A stretch of DNA of 32,840 nt, taken from contig DAISVV010000007.1 in the NCBI GenBank assembly GCA_036840015.1, positions 1 to 32,840 on the forward strand, given 5' to 3'. Origin of the DNA: SZUA-430 sp036840015. Its GTDB lineage: Bacteria > Pseudomonadota > Alphaproteobacteria > Micropepsales > Micropepsaceae. The position numbers and the translations under genes are program-made. Below, in pieces: positions 7,395 to 14,716 of the stretch (position 1 is its first letter; each line of letters begins with the position of its first letter). The notes under the pieces are model-generated. The model was given only the letters and a program-made list of their open reading frames with translations, did no database searches and had not been told where the DNA came from.

Positions 7395-8612
7395 ATGTCC
7401 AGACTTGTCATGAAGTTCGGCGGAACGTCGGTTGCCGACCTTGCCCGAATCCGCAACGTCGCGCTCAAGGTCAAGCGCGAGGTCGACCGCGGTCACCAGG
7501 TCGCGGTTGTCCTGTCCGCCATGGCCGGAGAGACGAACAAGCTGGTCGCGTGGGCGCGAGAGCTGTCCCCGCTGCACGATGCCCGGGAATATGACACGGT
7601 CGTGTCCTCGGGCGAGCAGGTCACCGTGGGGCTGCTCGCGATCGCCCTCGAGCACCTTGGCGTGCCGGCCCGATCGTGGCTGGGGTGGCAGTTGCCCATC
7701 CATACATCGGGCCTGCACGGTTCGGCCGCCATCACGGGGATCGAGACGAAGGAGATCGAGGCACGCCTGGCGCAGGGACAGGTAGCGGTCGTGGCCGGGT
7801 TCCAGGGGCTGGGGCCCGACAACCGGATCACGACGCTGGGGCGTGGCGGCTCTGACACGAGCGCGGTTGCGCTGGCGGCGGCGCTCAAGGCGGACCGCTG
7901 CGACATCTATACGGATGTCGACGGCGTCTACACCACCGATCCGCGCATCACGCCGAAGGCACGCAAGCTTGACCGCATTTCCTACGAGGAGATGCTCGAG
8001 ATGGCGTCGCTCGGGGCGAAGGTGCTGCAGACGCGCTCGGTCGAGCTTGCGATGATCCACCGGGTGCGCGTGCAGGTGCTCTCGAGTTTCGAAGACCTGC
8101 CCGGGACACTGGTTTGTGACGAGGAAGAGATCGTGGAACAACAACTTGTCAGCGGCATCGCCTACAGCCGCGATGAAGCAAAGATCACGCTGGTCCGCGT
8201 GCCTGACCAGCCCGGCGTGGCCGCGGCGATCTTCGGCCCGCTGGCCGATGGCGGCATCAATGTCGACATGATCGTCCAGAACACGTCTGAGGACGGAAAA
8301 TTCACCGACATGACCTTCACGGTCGGCCGGGCCGAATTCGAGCGTGCGATCCACATCATCGAGCGCAACCAGTCATCGATCGGTTACCAGAAGCTCCTGA
8401 CCGACAAGGGCGTTGCGAAGGTCTCGGTGATCGGCGTGGGCATGCGGGCGCATGCTGGCGTCGCGCAGGCCATGTTCAAGACGCTGGCGGAAAAGGGCAT
8501 CAACATCCAGGTGATCTCGACCTCCGAGATCAAGATCAGCGTGCTGATCGCAGCCGAGTTCACGGACACTGCCGTGCGGGCGCTGCATACCACCTACGGC
8601 CTCGACAAGTAG
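7395..8612 (+). CDS. lysC: Aspartate kinase (lysine/threonine pathway)
   Basis: Phosphorylates aspartate, the first step to lysine, threonine, methionine and diaminopimelate. The 405-aa protein starts MSRLVMKFGGTSVADL with the kinase KFGGTS motif. GRGGSDTSAVALAAAL and DVDGVYTTDPR are the nucleotide and substrate segments. Two C-terminal ACT domains (from about residue 265) include VRVPDQPGVAAAIFGPLADGGINVDMIVQN and KVSVIGVGMRAHAGVAQAMF, ending in NIQVISTSEIKISVLI. Such ACT pairs bind lysine and/or threonine for feedback control. Length is normal. ptsP begins four bases after the stop, an arrangement widespread in alphaproteobacteria. Confidence 0.96.
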   Translation: MSRLVMKFGGTSVADLARIRNVALKVKREVDRGHQVAVVLSAMAGETNKLVAWARELSPLHDAREYDTVVSSGEQVTVGLLAIALEHLGVPARSWLGWQLPIHTSGLHGSAAITGIETKEIEARLAQGQVAVVAGFQGLGPDNRITTLGRGGSDTSAVALAAALKADRCDIYTDVDGVYTTDPRITPKARKLDRISYEEMLEMASLGAKVLQTRSVELAMIHRVRVQVLSSFEDLPGTLVCDEEEIVEQQLVSGIAYSRDEAKITLVRVPDQPGVAAAIFGPLADGGINVDMIVQNTSEDGKFTDMTFTVGRAEFERAIHIIERNQSSIGYQKLLTDKGVAKVSVIGVGMRAHAGVAQAMFKTLAEKGINIQVISTSEIKISVLIAAEFTDTAVRALHTTYGLDK

Positions 8613-8616
8613 CCCA

Positions 8617-10872
8617 ATGCCCACAGCAGGCCCCCGTGTGCTCCTGCGAAAAATGCGCGACATCATGGGCGAGCGCATCACGGCACAGGCGCGCCTCGAC
8701 AAGATCGTCAGCCTGATCGCGGCGAACATGGTGGCGGAAGTCTGCTCGATCTACCTGACGCGGGCGGGTGGCTGGCTTGAACTGTTTGCCACCGAGGGCC
8801 TCAACAAGTCTGCCGTCCACTCGACGCGCCTGAAGATGGGCGAGGGCATCGTGGGTGACGTGGCGCTGCACGGACGCGCGCTGAACCTTGCGGATGCCCC
8901 GGCGCATCCGAGCTTCTCGTACAAGCCGGAGACGGGCGAGGATCCCTACCAGTCCATGCTTGGCGTGCCGATCACGCGGGGAGGGCGGACGCTGGGCGTC
9001 GTGGCCGTGCAGAACCTGACCCATCGCCTCTATGACGAGGAAGAGGTCGAGGCGCTCCATACGATTGCCATGCTGCTGGCCGAAATGGTCGTCTCGGGTT
9101 CGCTCGGGGAACTGGGCGAGATCGATGCGGGGCCGCGGCGCGACCGGCCCTGGCGCGGGCAGGGCGTCTCGTTCTGCGAGGGGGTCGCTGTCGGCCGGGC
9201 CGTCCTGCACGAACCGCGCGTGAAGATCGAGAAGCTGATTGCGGACGATGTCAATCACGAGCGGCAGCGCCTGGACCGGGCCGTGAGCGAGTTGCGGGCC
9301 TCGATCGATGCGATGCTTGCGGCCGAGGATTCCGTGATCACGGGTGAGACGCGTGACGTCCTCGAGACCTATCGCATGTTTGCCGACGACCGGGGCTGGC
9401 TGCTGAAGCTGCGCGAGGCGGTGTTCACGGGGTTGACGGCCGAGGCCGCCGTCGAGCGCGTGCAGAACGACATGCGCGCGCGCATGGCGCGCCAGACGGA
9501 TTCGCCTCTTCTTGACCGGCTGCATGATTTCGACGACCTGGCCAACAGGCTCCTGCGCCATCTCGCAGGTCGCGGCGTGACGTCGGCCCATGAGGCCCTT
9601 CCGGGCGATGCCATCCTGTTTGCCCGGTCCATGGGGCCGGCGGAGCTGCTGGACTATGACCGCAGCAAGCTGAAGGGACTGGTGCTCGAGGAGGGATCGC
9701 CAACAAGTCATGTTGCCATTGTCGCGCGTGCGCTCGACATCCCGCTGGTCGGGCGCGTGTCGTCGGTCATCGAGCAGGTCGAGCCCGGTGACTGGGTCAT
9801 CGCGGACGGCGACACGGCGGACATCCACATCAGGCCCACCCTCGAGGTGCGCGAGGCCTACCGGCACAAGCTGGCACTTCGGGCGCAACGCCAGGCGACC
9901 TTCGCCGCGCAGCGCCTGCAGCCGGCGGTCACGGTGGACGGGCAGCGCATCCGGCTCATGATGAATGCCGGCCTGAAGTCCGATCTTCCCCATCTGTCGG
10001 AGACGGGTGCTGAGGGGATCGGCCTGTTCCGTACCGAGCTGCAGTTCATGATCTCCAGCGACATGCCGCGGCTGGGCGACCTTGTCGGGCTTTACGGCGC
10101 GGTGCTCGATGCGGCTGGCGATGACCGTGTTGTCTTCCGGACGCTCGACCTGGGCGGCGACAAGGTGCTTCCCTATGTGAAGACGCCAATCGAGGAAAAC
10201 CCGGCCATGGGCTGGCGGGCGATCCGCGTCACGCTCGACCGTCCCGCGCTGCTGCGCTACCAGATCCGTGCCCTGCTCAAGGCTGCCAATGGGCGGGACC
10301 TTGACCTGATGTTCCCGATGGTGGCCGAGGTGGACGAGTTCCGGCAGGCCCGCGCGCTGGTTGACCGGGAGATGGACCGGCTTGGCCGGGTTGGCGGCAG
10401 CCCGCCCCGGAAGATCAGGGTCGGGACCATGCTGGAGGTTCCCGCGCTGGCCTTCCAGCTGCCATCGCTGCTGGCGCATACCGACTTCATCTCGGTGGGC
10501 TCCAATGACCTTGCACAGTTCCTGTTCGCCAGCGACCGCGGCAACCCGCGGCTCGGGAACCGCTATGATGTCCTCAGCCCGCCAATGCTTAACTGCCTTA
10601 AACTGATTGCCGACCAAGCCCGCGGGCGGGGCATTCCGGTCACGGTCTGCGGCGAGATGGCCGGACGGCCTGTCGAGGCCATGGCCCTGATCGGGCTTGG
10701 ATTTCGCTCGCTTTCCATGGCGCCGGCATCGATCGGACCGGTCAAGCAGATGGTGCTGGCGCTCGACAGTTCGCGGATCGAGTCCCTGATGGAGGAGCTC
10801 CTTCGCGGCACGGCCCACTCGCTTCGGGAGCAGTTGAAGCAATTTGCAATCAACGAGCGCGTCCCGGTCTGA
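8617..10872 (+). CDS. ptsP: Phosphoenolpyruvate-protein phosphotransferase PtsP (EI-Ntr)
   Basis: First enzyme of the nitrogen PTS: it autophosphorylates from PEP and passes phosphate to NPr and then EIIA-Ntr, which regulate rather than transport. The 751-aa protein has an N-terminal GAF domain (about 20-165, with MGEGIVGDVALHGRALNL). An EI N-terminal region follows, then the swivelling domain with phospho-His365 in SPTSHVAIVARALDIPLVGRV, then the PEP-binding barrel. The barrel shows GIGLFRTELQFM, LDLGGDKVLPY, GSNDLAQFLFASDRGN and Cys678 in VCGEMAGRP. GAF domains in this family sense glutamine and alpha-ketoglutarate status. It is translationally close to lysC. I see no terminator before the next gene 172 bases on. 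Confidence 0.96.
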   Translation: MPTAGPRVLLRKMRDIMGERITAQARLDKIVSLIAANMVAEVCSIYLTRAGGWLELFATEGLNKSAVHSTRLKMGEGIVGDVALHGRALNLADAPAHPSFSYKPETGEDPYQSMLGVPITRGGRTLGVVAVQNLTHRLYDEEEVEALHTIAMLLAEMVVSGSLGELGEIDAGPRRDRPWRGQGVSFCEGVAVGRAVLHEPRVKIEKLIADDVNHERQRLDRAVSELRASIDAMLAAEDSVITGETRDVLETYRMFADDRGWLLKLREAVFTGLTAEAAVERVQNDMRARMARQTDSPLLDRLHDFDDLANRLLRHLAGRGVTSAHEALPGDAILFARSMGPAELLDYDRSKLKGLVLEEGSPTSHVAIVARALDIPLVGRVSSVIEQVEPGDWVIADGDTADIHIRPTLEVREAYRHKLALRAQRQATFAAQRLQPAVTVDGQRIRLMMNAGLKSDLPHLSETGAEGIGLFRTELQFMISSDMPRLGDLVGLYGAVLDAAGDDRVVFRTLDLGGDKVLPYVKTPIEENPAMGWRAIRVTLDRPALLRYQIRALLKAANGRDLDLMFPMVAEVDEFRQARALVDREMDRLGRVGGSPPRKIRVGTMLEVPALAFQLPSLLAHTDFISVGSNDLAQFLFASDRGNPRLGNRYDVLSPPMLNCLKLIADQARGRGIPVTVCGEMAGRPVEAMALIGLGFRSLSMAPASIGPVKQMVLALDSSRIESLMEELLRGTAHSLREQLKQFAINERVPV

Positions 10873-11044
10873 GCAGGAAAAATTTCCCTGCCGCAGGGTC
10901 TTATCGCCGAGCCTGTTCTGCAATATTTAACTCTCGACCGGGTAGATTTGCCTGCTCCGGTCAGTCTTGCTTCGTGTACGGACCAATGGTCCCCGAGGCC
11001 GACCGGCAAAGGCAAAAACGTCTGATGGTCAGGGTGTCTTCGCG

Positions 11045-12034
11045 ATGAGTGTCGTGGTGCAAATGCCGACGGTGGGAGAGACGAAGGACCGTCGCCTTCA
11101 CCTGCGTGACGTTGCTGCCACCAGCGACGGCCAGACTGTCGGGCAGATCCTGCGCGGTCGGCGCGAGTCGCTTGGCCTCGACGAACGGAGCGTTGCCACG
11201 CGCCTGTGCATCCGCCGCGACCTTGTCGTGGCGATCGAGGCTGGGGATCATGCCCGTCTTCCGGGTCGCGCCTATGCGCTAGGTTTCATCAGGTCATACG
11301 CCCTGCTGCTCGGGCTTGATGCGCAGCACATGGTCACACGTTTCAAGGCCGAGACACAGTCGCAGGACCCCGCACGTACCGAGCCCATGGTGTTTCCGGA
11401 CACAGTGCCCGCGCAGCGCCACATGGCCTACCATCTCGCCGGTGCCGCGGCGATGCTGGCCGGCATTGCCTATATTGTCTTCCAGGCCTTCACGACCGGT
11501 CCTGCCGAGGAACCTGTTGCCGTGGTCGATGCCGTCAACCCCGTGACGGTTGTTGATCCTGCGCCAGCAGTGCTCCCCCGGGCGCCTGTTGCGGCCGCGG
11601 CGGTTCCTGCCGTGCCGGCAATTGCGGCGCCTGCCTTGTCGCCCGCGCCTGCTGCTGCGGACTCTGCGGCAGCAGTTGCTGCGCCGGTGCTTGCGGCGGC
11701 CTTGCCCGTTGCGCAGGTCCCCGCAGCCCCTGTCGCGGCAACGCCCCGCGCGTCGCGAATCACCTTGAAGGCCCGCGAGGCTTCCTATGTCGAGGTGAAA
11801 GATCCCTCGCTCACGGGGCCTGATTCGGTTCTTGTCGCCCGCGAGCTTGCAAGCGGCGAATCATTTGACGTGCCTGATCGGCCCGGGCTTGTGCTGCTGA
11901 CCGGCAATGCCGGCGGACTCCAGGTTGCAATCGACGGGCGCGATACCGGTCCGCTTGGTGGACGCGGACAGGTCATCCGCAGGCTTGTGCTCGACCCTGC
12001 GTATTTTCAGTCACGCCCCAACACTTCCCGCTAA
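11045..12034 (+). CDS. RodZ-like helix-turn-helix membrane protein
   Basis: A 329-aa protein with RodZ architecture. There is a cytoplasmic Cro/C1-type HTH (about 30-100: TVGQILRGRRESLGL ... RLPGRAYALGFIRSYA) and one membrane helix (about 127-149). An Ala/Pro/Val-rich periplasmic linker (about 155-235) leads to a C-terminal DUF4115 beta domain (about 238-320: ITLKAREASYVEVKD ... GLVLLTGNAGGLQVAIDG). RodZ couples MreB filaments to the wall-elongation machinery. The start at 11045 is chosen because upstream in-frame residues look non-coding. In many alphaproteobacteria the homologue precedes ispG; here it follows ptsP and precedes a TetR regulator. The linker is extremely low in complexity. Confidence 0.85.
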   Translation: MSVVVQMPTVGETKDRRLHLRDVAATSDGQTVGQILRGRRESLGLDERSVATRLCIRRDLVVAIEAGDHARLPGRAYALGFIRSYALLLGLDAQHMVTRFKAETQSQDPARTEPMVFPDTVPAQRHMAYHLAGAAAMLAGIAYIVFQAFTTGPAEEPVAVVDAVNPVTVVDPAPAVLPRAPVAAAAVPAVPAIAAPALSPAPAAADSAAAVAAPVLAAALPVAQVPAAPVAATPRASRITLKAREASYVEVKDPSLTGPDSVLVARELASGESFDVPDRPGLVLLTGNAGGLQVAIDGRDTGPLGGRGQVIRRLVLDPAYFQSRPNTSR

Positions 12035-12093
12035 ATCGGACGTTCAGCGCTTGACCCGTTCGCCGCGCGCGAACACGCTCCTCATTAATGACT

Positions 12094-12120
12094 GATTCGA
12101 ACGTGAGTCGCGTTCAAATC
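12094..12120. promoter_or_regulatory. Palindrome upstream of tetR, probable operator
   Basis: GATTCGAACG (12094-12103) and CGTTCAAATC (12111-12120) form an inverted repeat with 9 of 10 positions matching around a 7-base centre. It ends 30 bases before the start of the TetR-family gene. Dyads of this size are usual operators of TetR dimers, so autoregulation is likely. This is inference from position and symmetry only. Confidence 0.5.
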
Positions 12121-12150
12121 GTAAAAAGTTCACTACGTTTGAGGGGCTTC

Positions 12151-12804
12151 ATGACCAGCACAGACAACCCAGGCAACACCCAGCCGACGCGTCCGCGTGT
12201 CGGCCGTCCGCGCAGCGTGGAGTCGCGCCGTGCCATCATCCAGTCGGCCATGAACATCCTGCAGACCGAGGGCTACGCGGCGCTGAACATCGAAGCGATC
12301 GCGGCGCGCGCAGGCGTATCGAAGCAAACGATCTATCGCTGGTGGGCGTCGGCGGCCTTCATCGTGCTTGAAGCCCTTCTCGCCGACATGCCCGCGCAGG
12401 AGACGATTGCACCGGATACCGGTGCCCTGAAGAGCGACCTGCTGGAACTGGTGCGTCCGACCGTGCGCGCGCTGTCCCAGCGCCGGGGCCCGGTCTTCCA
12501 GGCCCTGATCGCCGAGGCGCAGGCCGACGCCCGGTTTGCCGAGGCGCTGCGCAACTCGCTGATGGCTGCGCACCGCGAGCTTGTTCATGCGGTCGTCGCG
12601 CGCGCCAAGCTGCGCGGGGAAGTTGTTTTCGACGCCGACGAGGACCTGGCGGCCGACTTGATCTTCGGGCCCATCCTGTTCCGCCTGCTCAACGGCCATG
12701 CGCCGCTGGACGAGGCCTTTGCCTTCAACCTCGTGGACGTTACGGTTGCCGCCATGCGCCACGTCGAAATCGGCGCGCGACGGGCAGTTGAAGCGGCGGA
12801 GTAA
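12151..12804 (+). CDS. TetR/AcrR family transcriptional regulator
   Basis: A 217-aa dimeric repressor. After a disordered lead (MTSTDNPGNTQPTRPRVGRP) comes the TetR N-terminal domain. The HTH NIEAIAARAGVSKQTIYRWW lies at residues 46-65. The C-terminal ligand domain contains LLELVRPTVRALSQRRGPVFQALIAEAQAD, similar to the class often annotated TetR_C_16-like. The start at 12151 has a strong GAGGGG six bases upstream. An in-frame ATG at 12088 would place the palindromic operator inside the coding region and lacks a good site. No drug-efflux gene is adjacent, so the regulated genes besides itself are unknown. It ends 45 bases before an intrinsic terminator. Confidence 0.9.
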   Translation: MTSTDNPGNTQPTRPRVGRPRSVESRRAIIQSAMNILQTEGYAALNIEAIAARAGVSKQTIYRWWASAAFIVLEALLADMPAQETIAPDTGALKSDLLELVRPTVRALSQRRGPVFQALIAEAQADARFAEALRNSLMAAHRELVHAVVARAKLRGEVVFDADEDLAADLIFGPILFRLLNGHAPLDEAFAFNLVDVTVAAMRHVEIGARRAVEAAE

Positions 12805-12848
12805 CGCTGTTTCTGCCTTGCGGCACTTCAGCCTGTTTGCCTTTTGCG

Positions 12849-12876
12849 ACGGCACCATGAAAATGGTGCCGTTTTT
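12849..12876 (+). terminator. Intrinsic terminator after tetR
   Basis: Perfect 10-base stem ACGGCACCAT / ATGGTGCCGT (12849-12858 with 12863-12872) closed by a GAAA tetraloop and followed by a T run. A textbook rho-independent terminator that separates tetR from the downstream molybdopterin-binding gene. Confidence 0.9.
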
Positions 12877-12924
12877 CATTCTGGCGGCTGTTGCTGCCGT
12901 CCCCCCAGGAGCGCGGAGCACGAG

Positions 12925-13695
12925 ATGGCAGATACCTATGGCCGGGAGGACGGCGCCGCTATCCTCATCATCGGTGACGAGATCCTGTCCGGGCGCACGC
13001 AGGACACCAATACGGCCTATATCGCGCGCTGGCTGGGGCAGCTTGGCATTCCGGTCCGCGAAGCGCGCGTCGTGCCCGACGTGGAAGCCGAGATCGTGGC
13101 GGCGGTGCGGACGCTGAGCGCGCGCTATGCGTTTGTCTTTTCGACCGGTGGCATCGGCCCCACGCATGACGACATCACTGCCGACTGCATGGCGGCAGCT
13201 TTCCAGACCGGGATCTCCTACCATCCGACCGTGTTTGCGGCGCTGGCTCAGCGCTATGCGTCGATGAACATCGGCACGTTCAACGAAGCCCGGCAGCGCA
13301 TGGCGCGCATTCCCTTTGGTGCGAGCCTGATCGGAAATCCGGTTTCCGGCGCGCCCGGGTTCCAGATCGGCAATGTGTTTGTCATGGCCGGCATTCCCGC
13401 CGTCATGCATGCCATGCTCGAGGAGGTCAGGCCGCGCCTGCCAGTCTCGACGCCGCTCAAGTCAGTGACCGTGTCGGCTTTCATCGGGGAAGGCAGCATC
13501 GCGAAGGGGCTTGCTGACCTGCAGAAGAAGAACCCGGATGTCCCCCTGGGGAGCTATCCGTTTTCCCGGGATGGCAAGTTCGGCACATCCCTGGTCGCGC
13601 GCGGCACGGATGTGGCGCGGCTTGAGGCGATCAAGGCCGAGTTTGCCGCGATCATGCGGGCCGCCGGCCAGGAGCCGCTGCCGGAGGCTTCCTGA
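12925..13695 (+). CDS. CinA-like molybdopterin-binding domain protein
   Basis: A 256-aa protein consisting of the MoCF/CinA N-terminal fold only. It has AAILIIGDEILSGRTQDTNTAYIARWLGQLG, then VFSTGGIGPTHDDITADCMAAAF, which carries the nucleotide and cofactor-binding GGIGPTHDD loop. In full CinA a C-terminal deamidase (PncC) domain follows; it is absent here. Stand-alone members occur widely in alphaproteobacteria. Related enzymes hydrolyse ADP-ribose or act in molybdopterin adenylation, but the substrate of this form is not known to me. The start at 12925 has GGAG six bases upstream. It stands between a terminator and tRNA-Leu, so it is probably monocistronic. Confidence 0.85.
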   Translation: MADTYGREDGAAILIIGDEILSGRTQDTNTAYIARWLGQLGIPVREARVVPDVEAEIVAAVRTLSARYAFVFSTGGIGPTHDDITADCMAAAFQTGISYHPTVFAALAQRYASMNIGTFNEARQRMARIPFGASLIGNPVSGAPGFQIGNVFVMAGIPAVMHAMLEEVRPRLPVSTPLKSVTVSAFIGEGSIAKGLADLQKKNPDVPLGSYPFSRDGKFGTSLVARGTDVARLEAIKAEFAAIMRAAGQEPLPEAS

Positions 13696-13787
13696 TCCCG
13701 CCGGCCATCAGGGAGAGAAAGCCGAAGGCCCTTGCGTCTCAGTGAGGGATCGCCCACCCTGAAGCAATGCCGGGGCCCGTCCCCGGG

Positions 13788-13872
13788 GGCCCCTTGGCGG
13801 AATTGGTAGACGCAGCGGACTTAAAATCCGTCGTCGCAAGGCGTGCCGGTTCGAGTCCGGCAGGGGCCACCA
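13788..13872 (+). tRNA. tRNA-Leu (anticodon UAA)
   Basis: An 85-base class II tRNA. The acceptor stem is GGCCCCT (13788-13794) paired with AGGGGCC (13862-13868), with the discriminator A and encoded CCA following (13869-13872). The anticodon arm has loop CTTAAAA with anticodon TAA at 13822-13824. A long variable arm follows (GTCGTCGCAAGGC region). The T arm is GCCGGTTCGAGTCCGGC. All parts are intact. No integrase or repeat of its 3' end is seen nearby. Confidence 0.97.
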
Positions 13873-13888
13873 GCTGTCCCGCGTTGCT

Positions 13889-14362
13889 TCAGGCGCCCTT
13901 GGCGCGGCGGCCACGGCTGACGGAGGGAACGCGACCCAGCCCGATCTTCTTGGCAAAGGCCGAGCGCAGGCGCGCGTAGGCCGGTGCCACCATCGGATAA
14001 TCGTGCGGCAGGTCCCACTTCTTGCGGTACTCTTCCGGGGACATGTTGTAATGCGTGCGCAGGTAGCGCTTGAGCATCCGCAGTTTCTTCCCGTCCTCGA
14101 GGCAGACGATGTAGTCCTCGGCGACCGACTTCTTCACGGGGACGGCGGGCTTGCGCTCGGCCTCGGCTTCGATCGAGCCGCCAGCCGCCTGGCGCAGCGA
14201 GTTATGGAACATCGCAATCAGCGCCGGCAGTTCGGTGACCGGCACCTGGTTTCGACTTACATAGGCGGAGACAAGATTGGCCGTGAGATCGACCAGATGA
14301 TCATTGGTCGCTGCCGGCACGAATTCGGCTTCGGTTGCGTCCGGCTTTGCTTTCTTGGCCAT
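13889..14362 (-). CDS. MucR/Ros family transcriptional regulator
   Basis: A 157-aa regulator of the MucR/Ros group, H-NS-like silencers in alphaproteobacteria that bind AT-rich DNA and control surface polysaccharide, motility and virulence genes. The N-terminal half (LVDLTANLVSAYVSRNQVPVTELPALIAMFHNSLRQ) is the oligomerisation domain. The C-terminal half is the atypical zinc finger: C87, D90, H104, then MSPEEYRKKWDLPHDYPMVAPAYARLRS. The position normally occupied by the first finger His (LKRH) is Tyr100 (LKRY). The gene is preceded by an unusually AT-rich stretch, probably its own target for autoregulation. It converges on tRNA-Leu. Confidence 0.92.
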   Translation of the reverse strand: MAKKAKPDATEAEFVPAATNDHLVDLTANLVSAYVSRNQVPVTELPALIAMFHNSLRQAAGGSIEAEAERKPAVPVKKSVAEDYIVCLEDGKKLRMLKRYLRTHYNMSPEEYRKKWDLPHDYPMVAPAYARLRSAFAKKIGLGRVPSVSRGRRAKGA

Positions 14363-14590
14363 TTTTTCTCTCTTTGGTGCGAGGCACCGCGTTCTTGCAG
14401 TTCAGGTTGCGACGACTGGACAGTATTAGAGAATATTATCCGAGAAACTCAAGCGCTGTCCTGTGTCATGGTTCCAATAAAATCCATTCTGCCTTTCAAA
14501 TTCGTAATTTTGTTTGGCTGTCACATCTTCAACTGGCAAGTGCTGTTGCCGATTCTGCCAAGTGACGCCGGGTCTTCCCCACATTTCTTT

Positions 14591-14608
14591 TGTCAGCGTC
14601 TGCTGACA
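14591..14608. promoter_or_regulatory. Perfect inverted repeat upstream of symporter operon
   Basis: TGTCAGC (14591-14597), a GTCT spacer and GCTGACA (14602-14608) make an 18-base perfect dyad. It ends 23 bases upstream of the predicted -35 element. The position suits an activator or a looping repressor site. No cognate regulator gene is adjacent except mucR, whose targets are not dyads of this form. Confidence 0.4.
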
Positions 14609-14631
14609 GCCGGGGTTCGTGTGTCGGGCGT

Positions 14632-14660
14632 TTGGCGTTTTCGACAGATCGGTCCATAGT
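14632..14660 (+). promoter_or_regulatory. Predicted promoter of GPH symporter operon
   Basis: TTGGCG (14632-14637), a 17-base spacer and CATAGT (14655-14660), leaving a leader of about 50 bases before the ATG at 14717. The match is moderate; the prediction rests on spacing and position. Confidence 0.35.
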
Positions 14661-14716
14661 CGGCGGGCTTGCTCCCGCAATCGGGGTCGCGGGCCACCTT
14701 GGAGAACGAGAGGCGA

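Larger units (their letters stand above)
14363..14716. other. AT-rich intergenic region between mucR and the symporter operon
   Basis: A 354-base divergent spacer with no supportable gene. About 14400-14560 is much richer in A+T than the flanks, with TpA steps such as GTATTAGAGAATATTATC. This is the kind of DNA MucR proteins bind. A possible mucR promoter on the minus strand is TTGAGT (14447-14452), an 18-base spacer and TAATAC (14423-14428). The right end holds the symporter promoter and a perfect inverted repeat listed separately. Confidence 0.5.

Noticed and set aside
10873..10892. Hairpin after ptsP as a terminator
   Set aside because: The stem GCAGG..CCTGC is bulged and lacks a following T run.
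8560..10923. Very long open frame on the minus strand opposite ptsP
   Set aside because: GC-rich third-position bias creates long antisense frames. The translation is rich in Arg, His, Gln and Pro without any domain, while the plus strand encodes a complete PtsP.
11570..11750. Repeat-like GCC/CCTG-rich stretch in the RodZ-like gene
   Set aside because: It encodes the Ala/Pro-rich periplasmic linker expected in this family; not a separate repeat element.
13788..13888. tRNA-Leu as an integration site for a mobile island
   Set aside because: No integrase, no repeat of the tRNA 3' end and no mobile genes nearby; flanking genes look ordinary.
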